Assembly (NCBI GenBank): GCA_046153945.1
Contig: JBJXFF010000171.1
Location: 12,147-76,146, forward strand
Origin: SXOA01 sp046153945
GTDB lineage: Bacteria > Planctomycetota > Planctomycetia > Pirellulales > Pirellulaceae
Reading direction: 5' to 3'
Length of the DNA stretch: 64,000 nucleotides
Part shown: positions 18,552 through 26,920 of the stretch, piece by piece
Layout: each line of letters begins with the position of its first letter
Numbering within the stretch: the stretch's first letter is position 1
Notes under the pieces: model-generated
Database searches by the model: none
The model's input: the letters and a program-made list of their open reading frames with translations, nothing else
Told to the model about the DNA's origin: nothing
Program-made: the position numbers and the translations under genes

Positions 18552-19922
18552 ATGTTTCGCAGATCCTTGACACTTCTAGCCCTTGTGGCGGTGCTGTCTT
18601 CCGCCATTCCAGTACGGGCCCACTTCGTGTGGGTCGCGGTTCAAACAAATTCCAGCGGCCAGCCGCAAGCCTATGTCTTTTTCGGCGAACAGGCCGCGGA
18701 AGACGACGAAGCACTGCTCGACAAAATTTCCCAGACCAAGGCCGCCGCCCGCGGCATCAGTGGCTCGACGCCGCTCAAGCTGGCGAAGCAGGCTGGCACC
18801 GGTGCCTGGATCGCCGAGCTCCCCGCGGGAGGTGCCGGAGCTCTTTCTGCCACCTGCAACTACGGAGTGCTGGACAAACGGGGGCAGATTTTTCTGCTGC
18901 AGTACTACGCCAAATACCTCGACTTAGCTCATCCGGGCTTCAAAACGTTTGCTCGCGACGAAACCCTGCTGCTGGATATTGTCCCCGGAGCTGCTGACGG
19001 CAAGAAACGTTCGCTCACGGTGTTGTTTCAAGGCAAACCGGCCGCCGGCAGCGAAGTGGTTGTGATTGACCCAACCGGCAAGGAGGAAAAGCTGAAGACA
19101 AACAACCAAGGGGAATTTGAAATCTCGAGCGCCTTTGCCGGCGTCGTTTCCATCCGAGCGAAGTTTGAAGTTGAAAAGGACGGGAGCGAGAATGGCAAGG
19201 ATTACAAGAAGGTCGTGCATTACTCCACCTTGGCCCTCCGCACCGGAGATGGCAAGGCAGCAGTCGCCAGCCAAGATGCCGCCCAGGCCGACAGTGCTCC
19301 GGCGCTGATGCGCCGTGCCCGCGAGTCCCGCGCCGCCTGGGTGAACTTCCCAGGATTTGAAGCAAACCTCAAGCTGTTCACGGACGGGCATGAGCAGGCC
19401 GGAAAGATCAAAGTCACTGCCGGCGGCCAGGTTGAGCTTTCAGGCTTCCAGCTCAAGGATGACAAGCCCGTCCTCACGGTGCTTCGCTCTCTGGTCGGCC
19501 ATCGCCTGGGAAGCGGCAGCGAAGACAGCGACGTCTCATTCGCCGAAGAGCCCACGGGACACCCTTTCGGACGGCTCATCAAATTCAACAGCGACACTGC
19601 CATGGGAAGTCACTATCGGATCAAGGACGACGTGATTCGCGAGGTGAATCGCAAGAGTGACAGCGGACGTTTCACTATTTCCGTGCTGGAAGTTCGCCGC
19701 AATGAAGAAGGAAAGTACTTGCCCGGGGTATACACCGTCAGTTTCTGGAACAAGGACGGCTCGCTCCGCTCCACGACAACGACTGACGAAACCTGGCAGC
19801 GGGTCGGCGCGTTTGACCTGCCACTGACGCACCATAGCATCAGCGCCGCGGCGAACGAACTGCGCAGCCTCCGCATGGACTTCAGCGGCCACAAGCTGCT
19901 GGAGGAAGCCGCCAAGAAGTAG
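18552..19922 (+). CDS. DUF4198 periplasmic protein
   Basis: About 456 residues. The signal peptide ends near IPVRA-HFVWV; His at the mature N-terminus is typical of DUF4198 proteins linked to metal handling. A DUF4198-like N-terminal half includes LTVLFQGKPAAGSEVVVIDPTGKEE and TNNQGEFEIS (an Ig/carboxypeptidase-regulatory-like pattern). The C-terminal half is planctomycete-type. The ATG at 18552 is preceded by TTGGAGAT. It lies 54 bases downstream of the lipoprotein. Link to iron or nickel is inferred from family and neighbours. Confidence 0.82.
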   Translation: MFRRSLTLLALVAVLSSAIPVRAHFVWVAVQTNSSGQPQAYVFFGEQAAEDDEALLDKISQTKAAARGISGSTPLKLAKQAGTGAWIAELPAGGAGALSATCNYGVLDKRGQIFLLQYYAKYLDLAHPGFKTFARDETLLLDIVPGAADGKKRSLTVLFQGKPAAGSEVVVIDPTGKEEKLKTNNQGEFEISSAFAGVVSIRAKFEVEKDGSENGKDYKKVVHYSTLALRTGDGKAAVASQDAAQADSAPALMRRARESRAAWVNFPGFEANLKLFTDGHEQAGKIKVTAGGQVELSGFQLKDDKPVLTVLRSLVGHRLGSGSEDSDVSFAEEPTGHPFGRLIKFNSDTAMGSHYRIKDDVIREVNRKSDSGRFTISVLEVRRNEEGKYLPGVYTVSFWNKDGSLRSTTTTDETWQRVGAFDLPLTHHSISAAANELRSLRMDFSGHKLLEEAAKK

Positions 19923-19945
19923 GTTCTAAAACCCTCCCTCATCGT

Positions 19946-19978
19946 CTCCGCGCACGGTCCAACGGCCGCTGCGCGGAG
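19946..19978 (+). other. Hairpin between DUF4198 and hemP genes
   Basis: Arms CTCCGCGCA (19946-19954) and TGCGCGGAG (19970-19978) form a perfect 9-bp stem with an inner CGGCCG. No T-run follows, so it could be an attenuator, mRNA processing site or weak terminator ahead of hemP. Confidence 0.4.
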
Positions 19979-19999
19979 GCATTATTCCGCGTGGTTTTA

Positions 20000-20197
20000 A
20001 TGGCAAACGAGCAACCAGAATCGAATGTGAATCTGGCAGACGATGGGCCGGCAAGGGCTGAACCTTCCGCGACGGCGCGGGTTGTGTGGAACTCGCTCGA
20101 ATTGCTCGGCGGCCACAAGGAAGTCGTCATTCAGCATGGCGAACTGCAATATCGCCTGCGGCAGACAAAGCAGGGAAAGTTGATTCTCTACCGCTAA
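20000..20197 (+). CDS. hemP: Hemin uptake protein HemP
   Basis: 65 residues. The C-terminal half is the HemP signature: LLGGHKEVVIQHGELQYRLR (about residues 35-54), then QTKQGKLILYR. HemP proteins are small, iron/Fur-regulated and associated with haem or siderophore uptake; in several bacteria they influence expression of the haem receptor. No TonB receptor is adjacent. The SD is weak. Its TAA overlaps the TAG of the convergent kinase gene (shared CTAA). Confidence 0.88.
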   Translation: MANEQPESNVNLADDGPARAEPSATARVVWNSLELLGGHKEVVIQHGELQYRLRQTKQGKLILYR

Positions 20198-22203
20198 GCC
20201 GAAGTGCGCTGCAACCTCAGCACAAAGGCCGCTCCCGTTGATTCTTTCGTGGGTTCCAACTCCAAGGAACCCCCTAAATCACGGGCCAATCGGCGGGAAA
20301 GGGCGAGGCCGAGTCCCACGCCGGGAGCCGTGCTGGCCGCTTCGTGCACCGATTTGGAAAACGGGAGGAAGAGCTTCCGCTGCCCTTGGCGTGAGATTCC
20401 CGGGCCGTGATCGCGGACTCGGAATTGCAACTGCCGGCCCACCGCGGAGATTTCCAGATGAATCCGTTTGTCGTCGCCATGAGACGCATATTTGCAGGCG
20501 TTGTCCACCAGATTGAACAGAATCTGCTCCACGGCAGCCGGGTCGGTGCAGAGCGACAGAGCTTGCACTTCGTCAGCGGCATCCACTTCCAGCTTCATTT
20601 CCGCCTGCTCGGCCCGGTCGGCCAGTCGCGGCGCGGTTCTTTCCAGCAGCGAAGCCAGCGAAACATTTTCCCGCCTCCCGCCGGGGCGGCCCCGTTCCAG
20701 GCGGGCGTATTGCAGCACATTTTCCACCAGGTGGGCCAGCCGGTCCGCTTCGCGGCGGAGTGTTTCGAGATACCGCTGACGCTGCTCGGCGCTGGGGACC
20801 ATTCCTTCCGCCAGCATCTCGGCATACATGCGAAATGTGGTGAGCGGCGTGCGCAGCTCGTGAGTGACGGCGGAGACAAAGGCCCCCCGCCGCTCGGAGA
20901 GCGCGACGACGCCGCGCAGCGTTACCGCTGCGGCCAGTGTGGCGATGCCGAGACAAATCCAGGCCGCCAGCAGAGAAACGCGGATGGGCGAGTCCCAGGC
21001 GGGAGTCGTCAGCGGCGCGGCAACCGCGAGTTGCACCGGAATCGTGGCCAGCAGGTGTGTCTGTTCTTGCGCGGCTCCGCTCGTAACAGGCAAAAAGGAG
21101 ACCGTGGGCAATTCCAGATCGGCAACTTCATCAAGCAGGCGCGCCTGCAATTTATCCCAGTCGAGCCAGCAACCTTGAATGACCGTCTTGCCGCGAGATT
21201 GCACCCTGCGGGCTAGAATCAGCCGATTGCCAAGCCACAGCGGCTGGCTGACTCCTTCAATCGCGGGGGGAGCCTGGATGAACTCGCGGAAGCGGTTCTG
21301 CTCCACTGCGGCCCGTTGGGCCACGTTTTGATACGCGGCGCTGCGGCTTTGCAAATCGTTGTTTCCTGACTGGCCGCGGCCCGAGCGAAAGTTGTCGTAA
21401 TTTCCGGTGTTAAAGACGCCCGGATTCTGGGTCAACTGCTGTTTGCCTTGGCCGCCAGCTTGACCTTCGCCAGGACCGTTCGCGGTGACAAACTCGCTGC
21501 TCTGAGAGGCGGGAGACTGATTCGGAGCCTGCGGTTCGGCCTGGGCCTGCTGTTGGATCGGCGGGATGGAACGCGAAGGGACTCGTGAGCTGTTTTGCGG
21601 TTGCTGGGGTGGATCGTAGGTGTTCCCTACGACGGAATTATTGAGGGCGGATTGAGAAAACTTATTGTCGGTCTGCAATTCCAGGGCAATCTGCGGCACC
21701 ATTTGCTCCGGCAGCCGGGCGAGCAAATCCGCATGGGAGAGGCTGCCGCCGAGTTCGACTAGGCGTTTCGTCGCGGCATCCATCGTGGCCGGCAGTGCAC
21801 CATTATCGCGAGCCCAGACTTCATCTTGTCCGCATGGCGATTGCGGTGAAGTCAGCGTCCCATCAGCCGCCAGTTCAAAATTGAGCAGCACAAACTCCGG
21901 CGGCTCGGAGAGCAGAGGAGAGAGCGTGCGATTTCCGGTCTTGCCCTTGCCGGCGGGAAGCGTGGCCAGCACGGGCTTATAGAGAAACTCCGGACGGGCC
22001 GCCTCTTGCGCGAGCAGCGGGCTGAGAAACACATCCATCCGCCAGAGCGCCCGACTGACCTTCTCCTCCAGCTCCACCTGCTGCCGGGCGGCGAGTTCCG
22101 CCTTGTCCAGTTCCAGCGCCTTGACCGTCAGCCACCCCATCGGCGGCAGCACGAGGGCCAGGCCGAGGAGGAAGAGGAGCCAGATGTGGAAGGGACGTAG
22201 CAT
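20194..22203 (-). CDS. Sensor histidine kinase with large extracytoplasmic domain
   Basis: About 669 residues. TM1 is at about 6-27 and TM2 at about 410-432, flanking a roughly 380-residue extracytoplasmic region with a Gln/Pro/Asn-rich low-complexity insert (about residues 190-300). HisKA follows (VTHELRTPLTTFRMYAEML, phospho-acceptor His), then HATPase_c with NLVDNACKYASH, RDHGPGIS and GVGLGLALSRR. The partner regulator lies 55 bases upstream. The ATG at 22203 has no SD; a palindromic repeat fills the gap to the regulator. Signal unknown. Confidence 0.92.
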   Translation of the reverse strand: MLRPFHIWLLFLLGLALVLPPMGWLTVKALELDKAELAARQQVELEEKVSRALWRMDVFLSPLLAQEAARPEFLYKPVLATLPAGKGKTGNRTLSPLLSEPPEFVLLNFELAADGTLTSPQSPCGQDEVWARDNGALPATMDAATKRLVELGGSLSHADLLARLPEQMVPQIALELQTDNKFSQSALNNSVVGNTYDPPQQPQNSSRVPSRSIPPIQQQAQAEPQAPNQSPASQSSEFVTANGPGEGQAGGQGKQQLTQNPGVFNTGNYDNFRSGRGQSGNNDLQSRSAAYQNVAQRAAVEQNRFREFIQAPPAIEGVSQPLWLGNRLILARRVQSRGKTVIQGCWLDWDKLQARLLDEVADLELPTVSFLPVTSGAAQEQTHLLATIPVQLAVAAPLTTPAWDSPIRVSLLAAWICLGIATLAAAVTLRGVVALSERRGAFVSAVTHELRTPLTTFRMYAEMLAEGMVPSAEQRQRYLETLRREADRLAHLVENVLQYARLERGRPGGRRENVSLASLLERTAPRLADRAEQAEMKLEVDAADEVQALSLCTDPAAVEQILFNLVDNACKYASHGDDKRIHLEISAVGRQLQFRVRDHGPGISRQGQRKLFLPFSKSVHEAASTAPGVGLGLALSRRLARDLGGSLELEPTKESTGAAFVLRLQRTSA

Positions 22204-22214
22204 GGGTGGAATAT

Positions 22215-22255
22215 CGAAATCCGAAGCACGAAATCCGAAACAGTTTCGGATTTCG
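22215..22255. repeat. Palindromic repeat of the CGAAATCCGAA family
   Basis: Arms 22229-22240 and 22244-22255 form a perfect 12-bp stem with a CAG loop, and a further CGAAATCCGAA copy lies at 22215-22225. It occupies the gap between regulator and kinase genes. A related sequence with two TTCGGATTT copies occurs at 50315-50344. Confidence 0.7.
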
Positions 22256-22258
22256 GAT

Positions 22259-22960
22259 TTAAGTTTGGATTGCTCCTGCAAACATATAACCTTTTCCCCG
22301 CACCGTCAGCAAAACCCTTGGCTCTGCTGAATCATCGCGGAGTTTTTCGCGGAGCCTAACAACGTGCATGTCGATGGTGCGGGTGGGAAGGCCGTCGGGG
22401 CTGATGCGCCAGACATTCGCCAGCAGCTCCTCGCGGGCAATGGCGCGGCCGGGATTGTTGACGAGATAGCGCAATAGTTCGATTTCCCGTTCAGATAACT
22501 CGCACCGCGTGCCATCCTGGAATCGCAACTCGCGCCGCGAAAAATCGGCAATGCCGGTGGGGATGCTCACCTGGTCCACGTCGGTCGGCCGCTCGGGTGA
22601 ACGGCGGAGGACCGCTTCCACTCGGGCCAGCAGTTCCTTCACGCTGAATGGTTTGACGACATAGTCGTCGGCTCCCATCCGTAGCCCTTCCACCCGATCG
22701 CTCTCCTCGCCGCGGGCGGTGAGGATGATAACCGGCTGCGTCGGCCGCGTTTCCCGCACGGTGCGGAGGATTTCCATGCCTCCTTTCCCGGGCAGAACCA
22801 AGTCGAGCAGCATCAGGTCATACGCTTGCCGCACCGCCATCTCCATCCCCAGGTCGCCGTTTCCCGCTTGCAGCACCTTGTAGCCATTGAAGCTGAGCGC
22901 ATCCACAATGCCGCGGCGGATGGCGGAATCGTCTTCGACGGTGAGGATGGTTTTTGACAT
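22259..22960 (-). CDS. OmpR/PhoB-family response regulator
   Basis: 233 residues. The receiver domain has the acidic pair Asp10-Asp11, phospho-acceptor Asp53 in MLLDLVLPG, Thr in LTARGEE and Lys in VVKPFSVKE. A winged-helix DNA-binding domain (about 135-230) contains LSEREIELLRYLVNNPGRAIAREEL (about 150-175) and the TVRGKGYMF wing. Cognate to the kinase just downstream. No SD precedes the ATG; the arm of a palindromic repeat ends only 4 bases upstream of it. Confidence 0.95.
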   Translation of the reverse strand: MSKTILTVEDDSAIRRGIVDALSFNGYKVLQAGNGDLGMEMAVRQAYDLMLLDLVLPGKGGMEILRTVRETRPTQPVIILTARGEESDRVEGLRMGADDYVVKPFSVKELLARVEAVLRRSPERPTDVDQVSIPTGIADFSRRELRFQDGTRCELSEREIELLRYLVNNPGRAIAREELLANVWRISPDGLPTRTIDMHVVRLREKLRDDSAEPRVLLTVRGKGYMFAGAIQT

Positions 22961-22964
22961 TTGC

Positions 22965-23034
22965 GTGGGGCGAGCTGCCGGCTTGCCCTTTCATTGTACT
23001 TCATCGGATAGGGCAAGCTGACAGCTTGCCCCAC
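22965..23034. repeat. Long inverted repeat of the GGGGCAAGCTG type
   Basis: Two 25-base arms (22965-22989 and 23010-23034) are complementary except at about 4 positions, with a 20-base loop. It fills the interval between the thioredoxin-fold gene's stop (23039) and the regulator's ATG (22960). Confidence 0.8.
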
Positions 23035-23038
23035 GGGG

Positions 23039-24448
23039 TTATTTCCCGCCTTGTACCACACCGCCGTTTTCCAAGGCCGTATAGACATTCGCTGGCGCAA
23101 GTCCCAGCCACGGATCGCTGCTGGGGGTCAAAAATATCTCGGCATAGACGCGTTCGTTAAGAGTTTCCACGTCCGGACGATACCCTCCCGCGGCCAGCCA
23201 TTGATGAATCTTGCGGTGGAACTGGTACTCGTTCTTCACAGTATCCACGGCAATGGAGTTCTCCAAATTCGCAACCAGACGCAGCATGGGGTCCTCAACA
23301 ACCCGTTTGGTCATCGCCAGGCGGCCTGCCGCTGCCGCGAGCGGCTTCTCTTCTCGGATGACCCTGCGGCTGGCCACGTCGATCTTGGCGTCGTCGCTAT
23401 GAAATGACGCAATCACATTCCAGATCTTTTCGTCCTGCACGTCCTCGGGCGTGACCTTCGTCAAATTCGCTGCTTCGACCAGCCGGGCCTCCACGCGTTC
23501 TTTAGGCCTGGCAATCCGCGTCGCAGCCTCCGCCCGCGGGGGTGCAGCGGCTTGCTGCTGCCCGCCCGCATCCTGGGACTGTAGAGTTCGGGCAAACGCA
23601 TCGAGTGCGGCTTTGGGACCGGCCTTGACATTGGCAAGTTGTGCCCGCTGCCAGTCCGCTTGCCAGGCCTTCGTCACTTCGCTTGCTTGTTGCTGGTGAA
23701 AGTTTGCCAGCATGACATTCCGCCGCCCAACGGTCGCCTCGGCCAGCAATCGCACCAGCGCTTCGCCCCGCGTGATCTGCTTCAGAAACGCCTTCGGCCC
23801 ATACAGCCCCGGAATCGCATCGACCACCTGGCCGTCGGGCATCAACACATAATGGATGCTATTGCCGGTCAAGGTCCGCTCCAATTTGCGGCCATCCCCA
23901 AAATCAATCGTCACCTTCGGCACCGGACGGACACTCCGCCAATGGAGCACGAACCGTTCGCGGAGCGTTCTGGAGATTTCCTCATTCGAATACAAAGTCG
24001 TTCTGAAAAAACGGCTGTTGGCGCAACTGAATTCGTCGGTCAGGTTCCCGAGCATCCGGAGCGTCAAAATCGGTTTGCCGCATTTCTGGGCGACAGCCTT
24101 CGCCTGCTCCAAATCGGTGTACCAATAGAGCTGCGATGCCGAGCAGTACTTGGCCCCGCCGACCCGGTCGATGGCACTATCCAGGCGAGCCAGCAAAGCC
24201 GCCACTTCGGGCGACGGACTGGTGGGGGAAATTCTCCGTCCCTCCTCCTGGAGTTCCTTCTTCTGAGCGAAGAGCACATCCAGGGCTCCCGGCCCTTCCT
24301 CCCGCAAGCGGCTGATGGCGGCATCCACCTCAGCGGGTCCGCCGCGGAGAATCGCCCCCACTTCCGTCCCATCGAGCCCTCCCGCCAGGGCGACGGAGGA
24401 CGATGAAAATAGCAGCAGAGCCAGTCCAAGAGTCCATGTCCGTTTCAT
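23039..24448 (-). CDS. Secreted protein with a thioredoxin-like segment
   Basis: About 469 residues with a signal peptide (ending near SVALAGG). The ATG at 24448 is supported by GGGAGATT upstream. A central portion (about 105-210: DLEQAKAVAQKCGKPILTLR, then NSRFFRTTLYSNEEI, then a beta pair ending HYVLMPDGQVVDAIPG) resembles the thioredoxin_7/DUF255-type fold without a CxxC. The N-terminus carries a helical repeat-like segment and the C-terminus (VKNEYQFHRKIHQWLAAGG) is typical of planctomycete secreted proteins. Enzymatic function not evident. Confidence 0.75.
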   Translation of the reverse strand: MKRTWTLGLALLLFSSSSVALAGGLDGTEVGAILRGGPAEVDAAISRLREEGPGALDVLFAQKKELQEEGRRISPTSPSPEVAALLARLDSAIDRVGGAKYCSASQLYWYTDLEQAKAVAQKCGKPILTLRMLGNLTDEFSCANSRFFRTTLYSNEEISRTLRERFVLHWRSVRPVPKVTIDFGDGRKLERTLTGNSIHYVLMPDGQVVDAIPGLYGPKAFLKQITRGEALVRLLAEATVGRRNVMLANFHQQQASEVTKAWQADWQRAQLANVKAGPKAALDAFARTLQSQDAGGQQQAAAPPRAEAATRIARPKERVEARLVEAANLTKVTPEDVQDEKIWNVIASFHSDDAKIDVASRRVIREEKPLAAAAGRLAMTKRVVEDPMLRLVANLENSIAVDTVKNEYQFHRKIHQWLAAGGYRPDVETLNERVYAEIFLTPSSDPWLGLAPANVYTALENGGVVQGGK

Positions 24449-24635
24449 TTCAATCTCCCTTGCTGAGTCGAATGTGGGGTGATCGTTACCCTTTCCATCG
24501 ACTGAAGTATAAGGAGCCGGCCCCGCTAATCGTGTAAAGCGTTTGTAACCACCGGCCTGGCGGGCCGAATCACACCGCCGACCGTCAACATGAATCTTAG
24601 AAAGAATGATGCCACCGCGCACTTGCGGCGGATGG

Positions 24636-24660
24636 AACTATTCGGAGATTCCGAATAGTT
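24636..24660. other. Perfect 11-bp hairpin downstream of the toxin gene
   Basis: Arms AACTATTCGGA (24636-24646) and TCCGAATAGTT (24650-24660) with a GAT loop. It sits 50 bases past the DUF5615 stop on the minus strand and could act as a terminator or mRNA-end structure, though no T-run follows. Confidence 0.5.
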
Positions 24661-24710
24661 CGCCGTGCTCTCGGAGCGCGCGTGTGATCCGCTGGCCAGC
24701 AGGCATTGTT

Positions 24711-25049
24711 TTAGGATTGACGATTCACGCGCAAATGCTGGCCGGCCAGGTTCGAATAGACCGCGAGTTCTGCATCAATGGGGTCCGCTTGGCCAGCGAA
24801 ATCTGGATCGTCCGTGATAGAGACGATTCCAGCATGGAGAGCAGAGCGTCTATGCAGTGGGATGAAGTGCCGGCGATTGCGAGTCAGCAGGGAACGACCG
24901 AGGCTTGTCGCAAAGGCCAATTGCTGCGCGTCGTCAAGGCTTTGATTCGCCTGCCCTGCCTCGAATGCCGTCAGGACATCATGCCCAAGCTGGCGCAGGC
25001 GCTGCACCACCGGAAGGGGAACATCCTCATCCGCGTAAAGCAGGGCCAT
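24711..25049 (-). CDS. DUF5615 family PIN-like toxin
   Basis: 112 residues of the PIN-like Mut7-C-related DUF5615 family. Landmarks are LLYADEDVPLPVVQRLRQLGHDV at the N-terminus (acidic DED, residues about 7-9) and a central SLLTRNRRHF. PIN-like proteins are predicted ribonucleases in type II toxin-antitoxin modules. It lies five bases after the DUF433 gene, the usual antitoxin partner order. Confidence 0.85.
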   Translation of the reverse strand: MALLYADEDVPLPVVQRLRQLGHDVLTAFEAGQANQSLDDAQQLAFATSLGRSLLTRNRRHFIPLHRRSALHAGIVSITDDPDFAGQADPIDAELAVYSNLAGQHLRVNRQS

Positions 25050-25054
25050 GACGC

Positions 25055-25306
25055 TTAGGCTTCTTCGTTAAGGCGGATGGCTTCCTCAATTTCCGTCGAA
25101 TGGACGGCATAATAGTCCCAGGCGGCCGCGAGGTCGTCCGACGTCAGTCCTTGAATCATTTCCAGCAGGCGTTCATCCGACAAACCAAGTTGGCGATAAT
25201 GCACGAGCCCATGCACCGTAATGCGAGTGTTGCGAATACAGGCGTCGCCGCCGCATATGCCAGGGGTTTTTTGCACCCAGCTCTTCTTGGCGGTGTCTGT
25301 GACCAT
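25055..25306 (-). CDS. DUF433 family antitoxin
   Basis: 83 residues. DUF433 signature: PGICGGDACIRNTRITVHGL, then LGLSDERLLEMIQGLTSDDL and AAWDYYAVHSTEIEEAI; the fold is a winged-helix-like DNA-binding unit. It should neutralise the DUF5615 toxin encoded immediately downstream and may autoregulate the operon. GAGGAA lies before the ATG. Confidence 0.9.
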   Translation of the reverse strand: MVTDTAKKSWVQKTPGICGGDACIRNTRITVHGLVHYRQLGLSDERLLEMIQGLTSDDLAAAWDYYAVHSTEIEEAIRLNEEA

Positions 25307-25328
25307 GTTTGGTTCCTCACTTACTCAC

Positions 25329-25337
25329 ATTATACCA
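25329..25337 (-). promoter_or_regulatory. Extended -10 promoter of the DUF433/DUF5615 pair
   Basis: On the minus strand TGGTATAAT is a perfect extended -10 (TGn-TATAAT). The predicted start is about 16 bases upstream of the DUF433 ATG at 25306. No convincing -35 is visible, as expected for extended -10 promoters. Confidence 0.6.
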
Positions 25338-25415
25338 CGAGAAGGCCTGCAATTCCGCAGAGATTGAGCGATAGCCCTCACTCGGTCTCTCATGGGGAAA
25401 CGCGACGAATGCCGC

Positions 25416-25430
25416 GCTCACGGAGTGAGC
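25416..25430. repeat. Palindromic repeat GCTCACTCCGTGAGC, copy 2 (reverse)
   Basis: Exact reverse complement of the 15-mer at 16219-16233. Located between the antitoxin promoter and the end of the DUF1501 gene. Confidence 0.75.
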
Positions 25431-25461
25431 GGGATAACTTTGCGCAAGCTGCCAGCCTGCG

Positions 25462-26778
25462 TTACGACATCAATTCCCGAATCGGCGTGGCGTCGCTGAC
25501 GAGGTGCGTCGGGCGGCCTTGGGGGGTGAAGAGGATTTTGTCGGGATTGATGCCGAGCTTGGTGTAGATGGTGCTGACGAAGTTTTCGGGGGAGAGGACG
25601 CGGGTGTCGGCGGCGTAGCCTTTGCGGTCGGTGGAGCCGACGACCACGCCGCCGGGGGTGCCGCCGCCGGCCATGAGGACGGACATGGCGTTGGCCCAGT
25701 GGTCGCGGCCCGGCTTGTTCTGGCCGGAGAGGGTGCTGATGGTGGGGGTGCGGCCGAATTCACCGAGGGCGACGACGAGCGTGCTCTCCAGCAGGCCGTG
25801 GTCCGCCAGGTCGCTGATGAGCGTGGCCACGGTGCTATCCCATTCCGGCAGCCGTTTGGAGCAGGCGCCGAAGATGTCGGAGTGATGGTCCCAGCCGCCG
25901 TCGTTGATCGTGACGAAGGGGACGCCGGCCTGGACGAGGCGGCGGGCGAGGAGGGCCCGCTGGCCAAAACCGTTGCGGCCGTAGGCGGCGCGGATTTTTT
26001 CCGGCTCGCTGTGGATGTTGAACGCGGCCTGAGCTTCCTTGGAAGTCACCAGGTCGTATCCCTGCCGATAATACTCGTCAAAACCGGTGACTGGGTCCCC
26101 CGCGGAGGGGTCGTTGATTCGCTCGATCTTGTCCACGAGTTTGCGCAGGTCCGTGCGGCTGCCGAAGCGACCTTCCGTGAGACCTTGCGGCAGGGCGACA
26201 TCGCGGACGCGGAAATTGGGATTGTTCGGATCACCATCGACGACGAACGGGGCGTACTTGGCCCCCAGGAAATTCGGGCCGCCGGAGCGGGACATCGAGG
26301 GAATGGAGAAATATGCCGGCAGGCCGTTGTCCTTGCCGAGTTCGTGAGCGGCGACGCTCCCCATGCTGGGATGAAAACTAACGAACGCCCCGCAGCCGAC
26401 AGGAATGCGCGGGGGAGCCCCGGTCATCATGTAATGGTTGCCGGCTCCATGGTTTCCCTGGTCGTGACGAATGGAGCGGATGATGGAGAACTTATGGAGG
26501 CTCGCGGCCAGTTTCGTCAGGTGCTGGCTGAACTCGATACCGGAAACTTTTGTCGGGATGGCCGAGAACTCGCCGCGGATTTCGGCCGGGGCATCAGGTT
26601 TCGGATCGAAGGTTTCGAAATGCGTGGGGCCGCCGTCCATCCAAATCAAAATGCAGCTTTTGGCTTTGGCTTTAATTCCGGAATCCGCAGCGTGAGCCTG
26701 GAAGCGGAGGGCGCTCACTAGGCCGCCGCCAAGAAGGGAACCGATTCCGAGTTTGAGGCAGTCGCGACGGGAGAACAT
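25462..26778 (-). CDS. DUF1501 (sulfatase-like) secreted protein
   Basis: 438 residues with a twin-arginine signal (SRRDCLKLGIGSLLGGGLV). DUF1501 belongs to the alkaline phosphatase/sulfatase-like superfamily; visible landmarks are CILIWMDGGPTHFETFDPKP near the N-terminus, NHGAGNHYMMTG, NDGGWDHHSD, LVVALGEFGRTP and GRDHWANAMSVLMAGGG. Substrate unknown. DUF1501 genes usually pair with DUF1549/1553 genes, but here the neighbours are a toxin-antitoxin module and an unknown gene. Confidence 0.92.
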   Translation of the reverse strand: MFSRRDCLKLGIGSLLGGGLVSALRFQAHAADSGIKAKAKSCILIWMDGGPTHFETFDPKPDAPAEIRGEFSAIPTKVSGIEFSQHLTKLAASLHKFSIIRSIRHDQGNHGAGNHYMMTGAPPRIPVGCGAFVSFHPSMGSVAAHELGKDNGLPAYFSIPSMSRSGGPNFLGAKYAPFVVDGDPNNPNFRVRDVALPQGLTEGRFGSRTDLRKLVDKIERINDPSAGDPVTGFDEYYRQGYDLVTSKEAQAAFNIHSEPEKIRAAYGRNGFGQRALLARRLVQAGVPFVTINDGGWDHHSDIFGACSKRLPEWDSTVATLISDLADHGLLESTLVVALGEFGRTPTISTLSGQNKPGRDHWANAMSVLMAGGGTPGGVVVGSTDRKGYAADTRVLSPENFVSTIYTKLGINPDKILFTPQGRPTHLVSDATPIRELMS

Positions 26779-26809
26779 GAGGAGGGGTCTCGTCGGGGCG
26801 GGAATGTAG

Positions 26810-26830
26810 TCCGCTCACTCCGTGAGCGGA
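26810..26830. repeat. Palindromic repeat GCTCACTCCGTGAGC, copy 3, extended arms
   Basis: TCCGCTCAC-TCC-GTGAGCGGA, a perfect 9-bp stem around the 15-mer core at 26813-26827. It is 32 bases upstream of the DUF1501 start codon at 26778, whose start has no SD. Confidence 0.75.
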
Positions 26831-26920
26831 CAGGCGGGAACATATCTACGGCTGTTTATTTTATCGGCTTTCGGGGCGGGATGCTACTGGATTATTGGCC
26901 TTCGCGAACGCTGGGACGCA

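Noticed and set aside
25504..26721. 405-residue plus-strand frame opposite DUF1501
   Set aside because: Antisense shadow, no SD, composition typical of reverse-strand readings of a GC-rich gene.
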